The translations under genes were made by a program, and so were the position numbers. From Stenotrophomonas maltophilia (GTDB lineage Bacteria; Pseudomonadota; Gammaproteobacteria; Xanthomonadales; Xanthomonadaceae), in the NCBI RefSeq assembly GCF_006974125.1, contig NZ_CP037858.1, positions 1,798,001 through 1,862,000 on the forward strand: a stretch of 64,000 nt of DNA, in the 5' to 3' direction. Positions 53,005-63,372 of the stretch are shown one piece after another. The notes below the pieces were generated by a model, which worked only from the letters and a program-made list of their open reading frames with translations, was not told where the DNA came from and did no database searches. Each line of letters begins with the position of its first letter. Position 1 is the stretch's first letter.

Positions 53005-54222
53005 ATGGACATCCGCCCCATCCTCAGCACGCTGCGCCGGCACAAGACCGCTGCCGCCCTGATCGTGCTGGAAGTCGCACTGACCTGCGCCATCGTCTGC
53101 AACGCGCTGTTCCTGGTCAGCCAGCGCGTGGAAAAGATCAGCATGCCCAGCGGCATCGCCGAGAGCGAACTGGCGATGCTGCGCGTCAGCGGCATCGGCA
53201 AGCAGACTGACGCCATGGCCCGCACCCGCGAGGACCTGGCATCGCTGCGTGCGATCCCCGGCGTCAGCAACGTCACCATCATCAACCAGATCCCCTTCCG
53301 CAACGGCTCCTCCAGCAGCAGCATCTCGCGCGTGATCGACCAGGAACGGCCGACCACCAATGCCTCGATGTACACCCTGTCCGAGAACGGGCTGGCCACG
53401 ATGGGCATCAACCTGATCGCCGGCCGCGATTTCCTGCCTGACGAGTACCAGAACTTCGAAGACGTCAGCAAGGGCGGCGCCAAGGAAAAGGCCATCCCGG
53501 TCATCCTCACCCAGGCCACCGCCGCCAAGATGGAGCCCAACGGCAGCGCCCTGGGCAAGACCTACTACATGGGCAAGCAGTCGCTGCACGTGGTCGGCAT
53601 CGTCGACACGCTCAGCACGCCCAATGGCTGGAATGACAACTGGACCAACTCGATGCTGCTGCCGATCCGCCGCACCTTCGACGACGGTGGCACCTACATC
53701 CTGCGTACCTCGCCCGAACGCCGCCAGGAAGTGCTCGATGCTGGTGCTGCCGCGCTGGAGCGCAACGACCCGAACCGCCTGATGCGCGACAAGCTGACCT
53801 ATGAAGACCAGCGCAAGGACTTCTTCAAGAACGACCGCGCGATGGTCGGCCTGCTGATCACCGTCAGCATCTCGCTGCTGGTGGTCACCGCGCTGGGCAT
53901 CATCGGCCTGGCCAGCTTCTGGGTGCAGCAGCGCAGCAAGCAGATCGGCATCCGCCGTGCGCTGGGCGCGACCCGCGGGCAGATCCTGCGCTACTTCCAG
54001 ACCGAGAACTTCCTGCTGGCCACGCTGGGCATCGTGCTGGGCATGCTGGCCGCCTACGCGATCAACCTGGCCCTGATGAACCTGTACGAGCTGCCGCGCA
54101 TGCCGTTGTACTACCTGCCGCTGGGTGCGCTGCTGCTGTGGGTGCTGGGCCAGATCGCCGTGTTCGGGCCGGCGCGGCGTGCCGCGGCGGTTCCACCGGC
54201 GGTCGCCACGCGGGGCGCGTGA
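53005..54222 (+). CDS. FtsX/MacB-type ABC permease, subunit 2
   Basis: Second permease, 405 aa, same topology: N-terminal helix (about residues 17-37), periplasmic domain (about 40-280) and three C-terminal helices. The coupling segment S-K-Q-I-G-I-R-R-A-L-G-A-T is clear. Sequence is well diverged from subunit 1, supporting a heterodimer. Starts 20 bp after subunit 1, and its stop is one base before the PDZ gene start. Confidence 0.9.
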   Translation: MDIRPILSTLRRHKTAAALIVLEVALTCAIVCNALFLVSQRVEKISMPSGIAESELAMLRVSGIGKQTDAMARTREDLASLRAIPGVSNVTIINQIPFRNGSSSSSISRVIDQERPTTNASMYTLSENGLATMGINLIAGRDFLPDEYQNFEDVSKGGAKEKAIPVILTQATAAKMEPNGSALGKTYYMGKQSLHVVGIVDTLSTPNGWNDNWTNSMLLPIRRTFDDGGTYILRTSPERRQEVLDAGAAALERNDPNRLMRDKLTYEDQRKDFFKNDRAMVGLLITVSISLLVVTALGIIGLASFWVQQRSKQIGIRRALGATRGQILRYFQTENFLLATLGIVLGMLAAYAINLALMNLYELPRMPLYYLPLGALLLWVLGQIAVFGPARRAAAVPPAVATRGA

Positions 54223-54223
54223 G

Positions 54224-54616
54224 ATGCGTGCCTGCGCGATGTGCCTGATGCTGCTCCTGCCACTGCCGGCGCTGGCCGGTGGTGGCAGCGCGCAGACGCT
54301 GGAATGGCGCCAGGATGGAGCGCGGTTGTCGCTGCGCTCGACCGAGGGACAGGTGCATGTGGACGCCGCCAGCCCCGAAGCGCGCTTCGGCGTGCGCAGC
54401 GGCGACCGCATCCTGCGCGTGGACGACACGGCGGTACGCCAGGTCGAGCACCTCGCCGTGGCCTTGCGCCATTCCAATGCAGCCACCGCCTATCTGTTGC
54501 TGCGCCGCGACAGACGCGAACTGACGGTGGCGGTCAACGCCGCCGCATGGCGACAGGCATTGGAGGTCCCGCCACCACCCGTGCCGCCACCCCCGCCAGC
54601 CCCGCCCGGGCGCTGA
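54224..54616 (+). CDS. Small exported PDZ-domain protein with proline tail
   Basis: Protein of 130 aa. The Sec signal peptide (about residues 1-18) ends P-A-L-A. A single PDZ-like domain (about 45-110) has the G-V-R-S-G-D-R-I-L-R-V-D-D-T-A-V core typical of bacterial periplasmic PDZ domains. It ends in a polyproline tail (P-P-P-P-V-P-P-P-P-P-A-P-P). No catalytic domain is attached. Starts one base after the permease stop, so it is translationally coupled to the exporter. A role as a periplasmic sensor or adaptor for the exporter is inference. Confidence 0.75.
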   Translation: MRACAMCLMLLLPLPALAGGGSAQTLEWRQDGARLSLRSTEGQVHVDAASPEARFGVRSGDRILRVDDTAVRQVEHLAVALRHSNAATAYLLLRRDRRELTVAVNAAAWRQALEVPPPPVPPPPPAPPGR

Positions 54617-54739
54617 ACATCATCCGCTCCTGCACGGCCGCAGGTTTGGCTATGCTTGATGGGTGGCGCCGGGCTCTCCCGGTACATGCACACGAACGGC
54701 TCCATCGGCGCCGCCCATCCCTTTCTGCAGAACCGCTTG

Positions 54740-56086
54740 ATGCCTGCGATCCTGATCATCGACGACAACGCCAGCGTGGGTACTGCGCTGGACGTGCTGT
54801 TCTCCCTGCACGACATCGATACCCTGCAGGCGCAGACGCCCGCCGACGGGCTGGCGCTGCTCGAATCACAGCCGGTCGACCTGGTCATCCAGGACATGAA
54901 TTTCAGCGAGGACACCACCTCCGGTGAAGAGGGCGAGGCGCTGTTCGCGCAGATCCGCGCGCGTCATCCGGACCTGCCGGTGATCCTGCTCACGGCGTGG
55001 ACCCATCTGAGCAGCGCCGTGGACCTGGTCAAGGCCGGTGCCGCCGACTATCTGGCCAAGCCGTGGGACGATCGCAAGCTGCTGACCACGGTCAACAACC
55101 TGCTGGAACTGTCCGAGGCGCGCCGCGAGCTGGACCGCCGCCGCACGCGTGAACTGCGCCAGCGCAATGCGCTGGAAGCGAAGTACGATCTGTGCGGTGC
55201 GGTAGTCGCCGATCCGGCCAGCGAGCGTGTGGTCACCCTGGCCTGCCAGGTCGCACGCTCGGAACTGCCGGTGCTGATCACCGGCCCCAACGGCGCCGGC
55301 AAGGAAAAGATCGCGCAGATCATCCAGGCCAATTCACTGGTGGCCAAGGGTCCGTTCGTGGCGGTCAACTGCGGCGCGCTGCCCTCGGAACTGATCGAAG
55401 CCGAGCTGTTTGGTGCCGAAGCCGGTGCGTATACCGGCGCCAACAAGGCACGCGAAGGGAAGTTCGAAGCGGCCGATGGTGGCACCCTCTTCCTGGATGA
55501 GATCGGCAACCTGTCGCTGGGCGGGCAGATGAAGCTGCTGCGTGTGCTGGAAACCGGCCGCTTCGAGCGCGTGGGCTCCAACCGCGAACGCCAGGTCAAG
55601 GTCCGCGTGGTCAGCGCAACCAATGCCGACCTGCCGGCGATGATCCGCGACGGTACCTTTCGCGAAGATCTCTATTACCGCCTCAATACGGTGGAACTGG
55701 TGCTGCCGCCGCTGGCCGAACGACCGGGCGATATCGTGCCGCTGGCCGAGCGTTTCCTGACTGCCGGCAAGCCGCTGTCCAGCGGCGCCACAGCAGCACT
55801 GCAGCGGCACCCGTGGCCGGGCAACGTGCGCGAACTGCGCAACGTGATCCAGCGTGCCGAACTGCTGGCCACCGGCAACCGCATCGAAGTGGCCGATCTC
55901 AACCTGCCGCGCGCAGCCGTCGCACCGCGACCGGCACCCAGTGCAGGCAATGATCCCGACCGCGCACGCATCGAGGATGTACTGGCCCGCAACCATGGCG
56001 TCATCGCCCAGGCTGCCGCCGAGCTCGGCCTGAGCCGTCAGGCGCTGTACCGGCGCATGGACCGCCACGGTATTCCACGCGAATGA
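54740..56086 (+). CDS. NtrC-type sigma-54 response regulator
   Basis: DNA-binding activator of 448 aa. The receiver domain has acidic pocket Asp8/Asp9, phospho-acceptor Asp52 (V-I-Q-D-M-N) and Lys107. The AAA+ domain has Walker A G-P-N-G-A-G-K-E (182-189), a sigma-54-contacting loop G-A-Y-T-G-A (229-234; F replaced by Y, as in other functional members) and Walker B L-F-L-D-E. A Fis-type helix-turn-helix is at the C-terminus (L-G-L-S-R-Q-A-L-Y-R-R-M). Start ATG at 54740 gives a full receiver fold. The 123-bp gap before it may hold a second promoter (TATGCT at 54648). Probably binds 49509-49546. Confidence 0.93.
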   Translation: MPAILIIDDNASVGTALDVLFSLHDIDTLQAQTPADGLALLESQPVDLVIQDMNFSEDTTSGEEGEALFAQIRARHPDLPVILLTAWTHLSSAVDLVKAGAADYLAKPWDDRKLLTTVNNLLELSEARRELDRRRTRELRQRNALEAKYDLCGAVVADPASERVVTLACQVARSELPVLITGPNGAGKEKIAQIIQANSLVAKGPFVAVNCGALPSELIEAELFGAEAGAYTGANKAREGKFEAADGGTLFLDEIGNLSLGGQMKLLRVLETGRFERVGSNRERQVKVRVVSATNADLPAMIRDGTFREDLYYRLNTVELVLPPLAERPGDIVPLAERFLTAGKPLSSGATAALQRHPWPGNVRELRNVIQRAELLATGNRIEVADLNLPRAAVAPRPAPSAGNDPDRARIEDVLARNHGVIAQAAAELGLSRQALYRRMDRHGIPRE

Positions 56087-57435
56087 AGCGGCGCTCCTTC
56101 ACTTTCCGCCTGTTCCTGCGCCTGCTGCCGGTGTTGGCACTGGCTGCGGCACTGCCGTGGCTGCTGGCCTACTGGATGGACCATGGTTGGGTGGTGACCA
56201 CGGTATCGGCGCTGATCCTGCTGTCGCTGATGTGGTGGACCCTGCGCCGTGCCACGGCGCCGGTACGCTCGCTGATGCGTGCCCTGGCGGGCACCACCAG
56301 CAGTTACCGCGACGGCGAGTACAACTTCGGTGTGCACTGGCCCGGGAATGACGAGCTGGGCGACCTGGTGCAGGCCCACCGCGAACTGGGCGACGTGCTG
56401 CGCGCGCAGCGACAGGGACTGGTGCAACGTGAGCTGCTGCTGGACACCATGGTGCAGAACACGCCGGTGGCGATGCTGCTGATCGCCTCCGGCGGAGATG
56501 GCGTCGCCCGCGTGGTGTTCTCCAACCTGGCGGCGCGCAAGCTGCTGCACGGCGGCTGGAAGCTGGAAGGCCAGCGCCTGGAAGACGTGCTGGAACAGGT
56601 GCCGGTGGAACTGCGCGACGCCATCGCCCGTGGCGGTGACAGCTTGTTCGCGGTACATGCCGATGGCGAGGACGGCGACGAGGACGATGAGCAGGTCTAC
56701 CACCTCTCGCGCCGCGCGTTCCAGCTCAACGGCCGCCCGCACGACCTGCTGCTGGTGCGGCTGCTGACCGCCGAACTGCGCCGCCAGGAAGTGCAGACCT
56801 GGAAGAAGGTGATCCGGGTGATCAGCCACGAGCTCAACAACTCGCTGGCGCCGATCGCTTCGCTCGCCCATTCCGGCGGCGTGCTGGTGCAGCGCGAGCG
56901 CTTCGACCGGCTGCCGGAGATCTTCACCACCATCGAAGACCGCGCACGCCACCTGGAAGGCTTCATCCGCGGCTACGCGCGCTTTGCCAAGCTGCCACAG
57001 CCGCAGCTGCAGACCGTGCACTGGGCACCGTTCCTGTCCAGCCTGCGCCAGCAGATTCCGTTCGGCATGGAACGTGAACCGGACGAGGAGCTGAGCAGTC
57101 GCATCGACATCGCGCAGTTCGGGCAGGCGTTGTTGAACCTGCTGAAGAACGCGCACGAAGCCTGCGCCGAAGCCGAGCCGCCCAACGATGACGTGCAGGT
57201 ACAGCTGACGCGGCTGCCGCAGTGGCTGCGGCTGGACGTGCTGGATCGTGGCAAGGGCATGAACGAGCAGGTGCTGCAGAACGCGCTGATGCCGTTCTAT
57301 TCGACCAAGCGCAACGGCACCGGGCTCGGGCTGGCGCTGACGCGCGAGATCGTGGAGGCGCACGGCGGACGCGTGTCACTGCAGAATCGCGGTGATGGCG
57401 GGTTGTGCGTGTCGATCCTGCTGCCGGTGGGTTGA
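56083..57435 (+). CDS. Sensor histidine kinase (NtrY/NtrB-like)
   Basis: Membrane kinase of 450 aa. Two N-terminal helices (about residues 10-30 and 36-54) with a very short periplasmic loop, a HAMP-like linker and a PAS-like domain (about 115-225) that ends in an acidic loop. The H-box is V-I-S-H249-E-L-N-N-S-L, the N-box N-L-L-K-N-A-H-E-A, and G1/F/G2 motifs D-R-G-K-G-M and G-T-G-L-G-L-A-L are present. With almost no periplasmic domain, the signal is likely sensed in the membrane or through a partner protein. Its start overlaps the regulator stop by 4 bp. Confidence 0.93.
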   Translation: MKRRSFTFRLFLRLLPVLALAAALPWLLAYWMDHGWVVTTVSALILLSLMWWTLRRATAPVRSLMRALAGTTSSYRDGEYNFGVHWPGNDELGDLVQAHRELGDVLRAQRQGLVQRELLLDTMVQNTPVAMLLIASGGDGVARVVFSNLAARKLLHGGWKLEGQRLEDVLEQVPVELRDAIARGGDSLFAVHADGEDGDEDDEQVYHLSRRAFQLNGRPHDLLLVRLLTAELRRQEVQTWKKVIRVISHELNNSLAPIASLAHSGGVLVQRERFDRLPEIFTTIEDRARHLEGFIRGYARFAKLPQPQLQTVHWAPFLSSLRQQIPFGMEREPDEELSSRIDIAQFGQALLNLLKNAHEACAEAEPPNDDVQVQLTRLPQWLRLDVLDRGKGMNEQVLQNALMPFYSTKRNGTGLGLALTREIVEAHGGRVSLQNRGDGGLCVSILLPVG

Positions 57436-57483
57436 CCGGGCCAACGCGGTTCCCACTGTTCGCCGAGCTTGGTCGGCAAGTCA

Positions 57484-57532
57484 GTAGATCCACGCCATGC
57501 GTGGATAAGCCGACCAAGGTCGGCACCTGCCC
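57484..57532. repeat. Two SMAG-type palindromes
   Basis: GTAG-headed palindrome at 57484-57506 (ATCCACGC/GCGTGGAT arms) and a reverse palindrome at 57509-57532 (GCCGACC/GGTCGGC arms). Confidence 0.8.
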
Positions 57533-57801
57533 AAGCTGCGGCATCGGCATCCTGTGCTCCAGGGGAACGGGAGCATCAAGAGCAAAGGCAACGACATCCG
57601 CGCGTAGTTTGAATCGACTGGGTGCAGCTGTGGCTCTGGATGTTGGTTCCGCCTTGAGCGAGCCGAGCATCGCAGGGGAATCCGGGGCGTAGAGGCGCCG
57701 ATGCCTGAGCGCAGCGAGTTCGGCGCCGTCCCCTGATTCACCGAGAAGCGCAGGGCACCGATGCGCAGCATCGGCTCGCGACCGGAGGAGCATTTCTTTT
57801 G

Positions 57802-57833
57802 GTTACTTTTCTTTGCGCACAAGGAAAAGTAAC
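57802..57833. repeat. AT-rich inverted repeat GTTACTTTTC/GAAAAGTAAC
   Basis: Ten-base arms at 57802-57811 and 57824-57833 with a 12-nt loop, between the convergent kinase and GNAT genes. It may end transcription of the kinase operon although no long U-tract follows. Confidence 0.7.
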
Positions 57834-57855
57834 GCCCATGACCGGTGGCCGACCT

Positions 57856-58404
57856 TCAGCCATCCAGCGAAGAGATGGATCGCCGCATCGCCACGCGTAG
57901 ATGCATCGGAAACCCGAGCGCGGCCTCTTCGGCCATCACCGACTGCAGTCCGGCACCCCACTCCGCCTCCGGCACGGTGACGAACCCTTCGCTGGCATAG
58001 AAGGCCGCATTCCACGGCACGTCGGACAACGTGGTCAGCACAGCCGAACGATAGCCTTCCGCCCAGGCCTGTACCAATGCATGGCGCAACAACGCGCGCC
58101 CATGACCCTGCCGCGCGTGCGCAGGATCCACGTCCATCTGCAGAACGTGGAACTCACCCGCCAGTTCGCCGGCAAGCAGATAACCGGCGATGCCACCGTC
58201 AGCCGCATCCACCACCCACAGCCGCCGGCGCTCAAGGCCGTCCTGTAGTGTCGGCAGGTCCAGGCCATGCCCGGCGAACACCGGATAGGCCTCATGGCCC
58301 TTCAACACCTCGCCGGCGCGCTGCTCGATGCCGGGCAGCACACCGAGTTCATCGGCGCGAGGAAGGCGGGGCTCAGGACTTCTTGAGCGGACGGTTCCAG
58401 CCAT
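57856..58404 (-). CDS. GNAT-family N-acetyltransferase
   Basis: Acetyl-CoA-dependent acetyltransferase of 182 aa. Motif A, the acetyl-CoA pyrophosphate loop, is in [15 protein letters not shown]. The later A-F-Y-A-S-E-G-F segment is typical motif B. Substrate unknown. The chosen ATG at 58404 overlaps the end of glmU by 32 bp, so it is probably cotranscribed with it; a GTG at 58425 is an alternative start. Confidence 0.82.
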   Translation of the reverse strand: MAGTVRSRSPEPRLPRADELGVLPGIEQRAGEVLKGHEAYPVFAGHGLDLPTLQDGLERRRLWVVDAADGGIAGYLLAGELAGEFHVLQMDVDPAHARQGHGRALLRHALVQAWAEGYRSAVLTTLSDVPWNAAFYASEGFVTVPEAEWGAGLQSVMAEEAALGFPMHLRVAMRRSISSLDG

Positions 58405-59740
58405 CGATGGTTTCCTGTCGTGCACGTGCCAGTGTCAGCTTGCCGTCCGGCGCGTTGCGGGTGATGACCGAACCGGCGGCAATGGTCGCGCCGTCGCCAA
58501 TGGTCACCGGTGCTACCAGCGAACTGTTGGAGCCGATGAACGCGTTGTCGCCGATGGTGGTGGTCGACTTGTTCACGCCATCGTAGTTGCAGGTGATGGT
58601 GCCGGCGCCGATGTTCACCTTGCTGCCGATCACCGCATCGCCCAGATAGGTGAGGTGATTGGCCTTGCTGCCCACACCCAGCGTGACCTTCTTGGTCTCG
58701 ACGAAGTTGCCGACGTGCACGCCATCGGCCAGCACAGTGCCCGGGCGCAGGCGCGCGAACGGGCCGATCTGCGCAGCGCCTTCGGTGACCACGCCTTCCA
58801 GATCGCAATGCGCGCGCACCTCGGTGCCCGGCCCGAGGTTGACGTCCTTCAGGCGGTTGAAGGGACCGACGGTGACGCCGTCGCCGAGCACCACGTTGCC
58901 CTCGAGCACGACATCGACGTCGATCAGCACGTCGCTGCCAACGGTGATGGTGCCGCGGATGTCGAGCCGTGCCGGGTCGCGCACGCGCGCGCCCTGCGCG
59001 CACAGCGCACGCACCGCGCGACGCTGCCATGCACGCTCCAGCTGCGACAGCTGCCACGGATCGTTCGCCCCTTCGGCTTCCTGTGCGTCGGCCACCAGCG
59101 CCATCTCAGCCGGGGTGTACTCGTGCGCGGCGAACGCGAATACGTCGGTCAGGTAGTACTCGCCCTGCGCGTTGCTGTTCGACAGCTGCGACAGCCAGCG
59201 GCGCAGCGCGGTCGATTCCGCGGCGATGATGCCGGTGTTGATGATGCGCACGCGCAACTGCTCGTCGCTGGCATCCTTCTGCTCGACGATCGCACCCACC
59301 TTGCCCTCGGCATCGCGCAGCACGCGACCATAGCCGGTCGGGTCATCCACCTCGGCCACCAGCACCGCCAGCCGGCCCGGCTGCGCGAGCAGGTCGCGCA
59401 GGGTCTGCGCACGGATCAGCGGTACGTCGCCGTACAGCACCAGTACCTGTGCAGCATCGGGCACCTGCGGCATCGCCTGCGCGACGGCGTGGCCGGTGCC
59501 GAGCTGCTGTGCCTGTTCAGCCCATTGCAGGTCCTGCTGGCCGGCGAAGTACTGGCGCACGGCTTCGCCGCCGTGGCCATGGACCACGTGGATCGCCGCC
59601 GGCTGGAGCTCACGGGCCGCATCGATCACGTGCGCCAGCATCGGCTGGCCCGCGATCGGCTGCAGCACCTTCGGCAGCACCGACTTCATGCGCTTGCCAG
59701 CGCCGGCGGCGAGGATGATGACGTGCAGGGGTTGGGTCAT
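58373..59740 (-). CDS. glmU: Bifunctional GlcN-1-P acetyltransferase / GlcNAc-1-P uridyltransferase
   Basis: Makes UDP-GlcNAc for peptidoglycan and LPS, 455 aa. The N-terminal pyrophosphorylase domain has [11 protein letters not shown] and K-V-L. The C-terminal left-handed beta-helix (about residues 250-440) carries hexapeptide repeats and the catalytic region N-Y-D-G-V-N-K. Start ATG at 59740 gives [13 protein letters not shown]. Works downstream of GlmS (47595-49433). Confidence 0.96.
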   Translation of the reverse strand: MTQPLHVIILAAGAGKRMKSVLPKVLQPIAGQPMLAHVIDAARELQPAAIHVVHGHGGEAVRQYFAGQQDLQWAEQAQQLGTGHAVAQAMPQVPDAAQVLVLYGDVPLIRAQTLRDLLAQPGRLAVLVAEVDDPTGYGRVLRDAEGKVGAIVEQKDASDEQLRVRIINTGIIAAESTALRRWLSQLSNSNAQGEYYLTDVFAFAAHEYTPAEMALVADAQEAEGANDPWQLSQLERAWQRRAVRALCAQGARVRDPARLDIRGTITVGSDVLIDVDVVLEGNVVLGDGVTVGPFNRLKDVNLGPGTEVRAHCDLEGVVTEGAAQIGPFARLRPGTVLADGVHVGNFVETKKVTLGVGSKANHLTYLGDAVIGSKVNIGAGTITCNYDGVNKSTTTIGDNAFIGSNSSLVAPVTIGDGATIAAGSVITRNAPDGKLTLARARQETIDGWNRPLKKS

Positions 59741-59817
59741 GGGAACGGCAGTCCGTGGTTCGTTGCCGGTGATTCTAGAGCGTGCGCCGTTAACATGGGC
59801 ATCCCTCCCCCTTTTCC

Positions 59818-60207
59818 ATGCCAATGAGCCTCATCCGCCAGGGAAGCGCCTACCTCGTCATCGGGCTCGTGCAGCTGTTGCTCGACTGGCTCGTGTTCGT
59901 GGCCGCCACCGCACTGGGCATGCCAGTGGCGCCGGCCAACGTCGCCGGGCGCCTGGCCGCCATGCTGCTGGGCTTCTGGCTCAACGGCCGCTACACCTTT
60001 GCCGAGGCGGGCGCACACAGGCTGGGCTGGAAGCGCTTTGCCCGCTTCTTCGGGCTGTGGCTGCTGCTCACCGTGGCGAGCACATTGCTGGTGAGCCTGG
60101 TGGACCACGCGCTCGGCCTGCAGTACACCTGGCTGGCCAAGCCGCTGGTGGAAGGTGTGCTGGCCTTCGTGTCGTTCCTGCTGATGCGCTACGTGGTGTA
60201 TCGCTGA
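59818..60207 (+). CDS. GtrA-like membrane protein
   Basis: Inner-membrane protein of 129 aa with four hydrophobic helices (about residues 8-28, 38-56, 72-92, 102-122). It has the GtrA-family ends: an early Gly-rich helix with [12 protein letters not shown] in the loop, and [10 protein letters not shown] at the C-terminus. GtrA proteins are thought to move lipid-linked sugars across the membrane; no glycosyltransferase partner is adjacent. Start could be 59818 or 59824. Divergent from glmU. Confidence 0.82.
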   Translation: MPMSLIRQGSAYLVIGLVQLLLDWLVFVAATALGMPVAPANVAGRLAAMLLGFWLNGRYTFAEAGAHRLGWKRFARFFGLWLLLTVASTLLVSLVDHALGLQYTWLAKPLVEGVLAFVSFLLMRYVVYR

Positions 60208-60255
60208 TGCGAGGCGGGATTCGGGATGCCGGATTTGGGGGCGGGATCGGGATCG

Positions 60256-60371
60256 GTAGAGTCGACTGTTGGTCGACTGCTCTTCCATCAGGTCGCGAGA
60301 ATGCCGCGCTGCGCGCGATAGTCGACTAACGGTGTAAACCCAGTCGGCTCTGCCCAATCGGCTCTACCCAG
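60256..60371. repeat. SMAG-type cluster (GTCGAC/GTCGGCTC arms)
   Basis: Palindrome at 60256-60281 with a GTAG head, then decayed copies through 60371, in the gap between the GtrA-like gene and atpC. Confidence 0.7.
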
Positions 60372-60382
60372 CCACCCAAACA

Positions 60383-60409
60383 AAAACGCCGGCACAGGGC
60401 CGGCGTTTT
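60383..60409. terminator. Bidirectional intrinsic terminator after atpC
   Basis: Stem AAAACGCCGGC (60383-60393) with loop ACAGG and the complement at 60399-60409, flanked by A and T runs; 21 bp past the atpC stop. Confidence 0.88.
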
Positions 60410-60430
60410 CGTGGATGCAGCGCGTGAACC

Positions 60431-60853
60431 TCAGTGCTTGAGGGTCTTGCGCAGGCGTTCCAGGGCCTGCAGCTGGACAACGGCTTCGGCCAGCTTCTGC
60501 TGGGCTTCGGCCACTTCCATGGCTTCACCGCGGTTGGCCAGGATGCGCTCGGCTTCTTCCTTGGCCTTTCGGACCGAGGCTTCGTCGATGTCCTGCGCGC
60601 GGATCGCGGTGTCGGCCAGCACGGTCACCACCTGCGGCTGCACTTCCAGGATGCCGCCGGAAATGGCGAAATCCAGCTGCTCGCCGTTCGGCGTGGTCAC
60701 CACCACCTTGCCCGGCTTCAGGCGGGTGATCAGCGGCGCGTGCTTGGGCGCGATGCCCAGTTCGCCCAGCTCACCGGTGGCCACGACCAAGGTCGCTTCG
60801 CCACGGAAGATTTCCTGCTCGGCGCTGACGATGTCGCAACGGATCGTGCTCAT
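60431..60853 (-). CDS. atpC: ATP synthase F1 epsilon subunit
   Basis: Epsilon subunit of the F1 sector, 140 aa: N-terminal beta-sandwich (about residues 1-85, with [14 protein letters not shown]) and a C-terminal two-helix inhibitory domain (about 90-138). Last gene of the atp operon; 113 bp separate it from atpD and contain GC-rich hairpins. Confidence 0.96.
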   Translation of the reverse strand: MSTIRCDIVSAEQEIFRGEATLVVATGELGELGIAPKHAPLITRLKPGKVVVTTPNGEQLDFAISGGILEVQPQVVTVLADTAIRAQDIDEASVRKAKEEAERILANRGEAMEVAEAQQKLAEAVVQLQALERLRKTLKH

Positions 60854-60966
60854 GCAAATCTCTTCGCTGTTCGCGGCGGCGCAATGCCACCGTGGGAGTC
60901 CACCGGCGCGGGCGGTTGCCCGGCGCCGGCGTCAGGTCGGGCAGGATCGCTCCCGCCCGTCCCGGA

Positions 60967-63275
<2,309 letters not shown>

Positions 63276-63292
63276 CTCTTGTTTCCCGTGGC

Positions 63293-63362
63293 GCGGGGCT
63301 GATGCCCCGCGTTGTTCAACCGTTTGTCATCTGGTCCAGCGGAGCCAGCGGCTCCGCTCTAC
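63293..63362. repeat. Hairpin and SMAG between atpA and atpG
   Basis: GCGGGGC/GCCCCGC hairpin at 63293-63310 and a SMAG with AGCGGAGCC/GGCTCCGCT arms and GTAG head at 63338-63362 (minus orientation), inside the atp operon. Confidence 0.8.
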
Positions 63363-63372
63363 AGGACCGCGA

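Larger units (their letters stand above)
57436..57855. other. 420-bp intergenic region with repeats
   Basis: No supported gene. A SMAG with ATCCACGC arms is at 57484-57506 and a GCCGACC/GGTCGGC palindrome at 57509-57532. From about 57590 an extended stretch resembles a dispersed xanthomonad intergenic repeat, ending in a perfect 10-bp inverted repeat (57802-57811/57824-57833). Confidence 0.7.

Noticed and set aside
52489..54486. 665-codon minus-strand frame
   Set aside because: Antisense to the two permeases and the PDZ gene, which have coherent topology and motifs.
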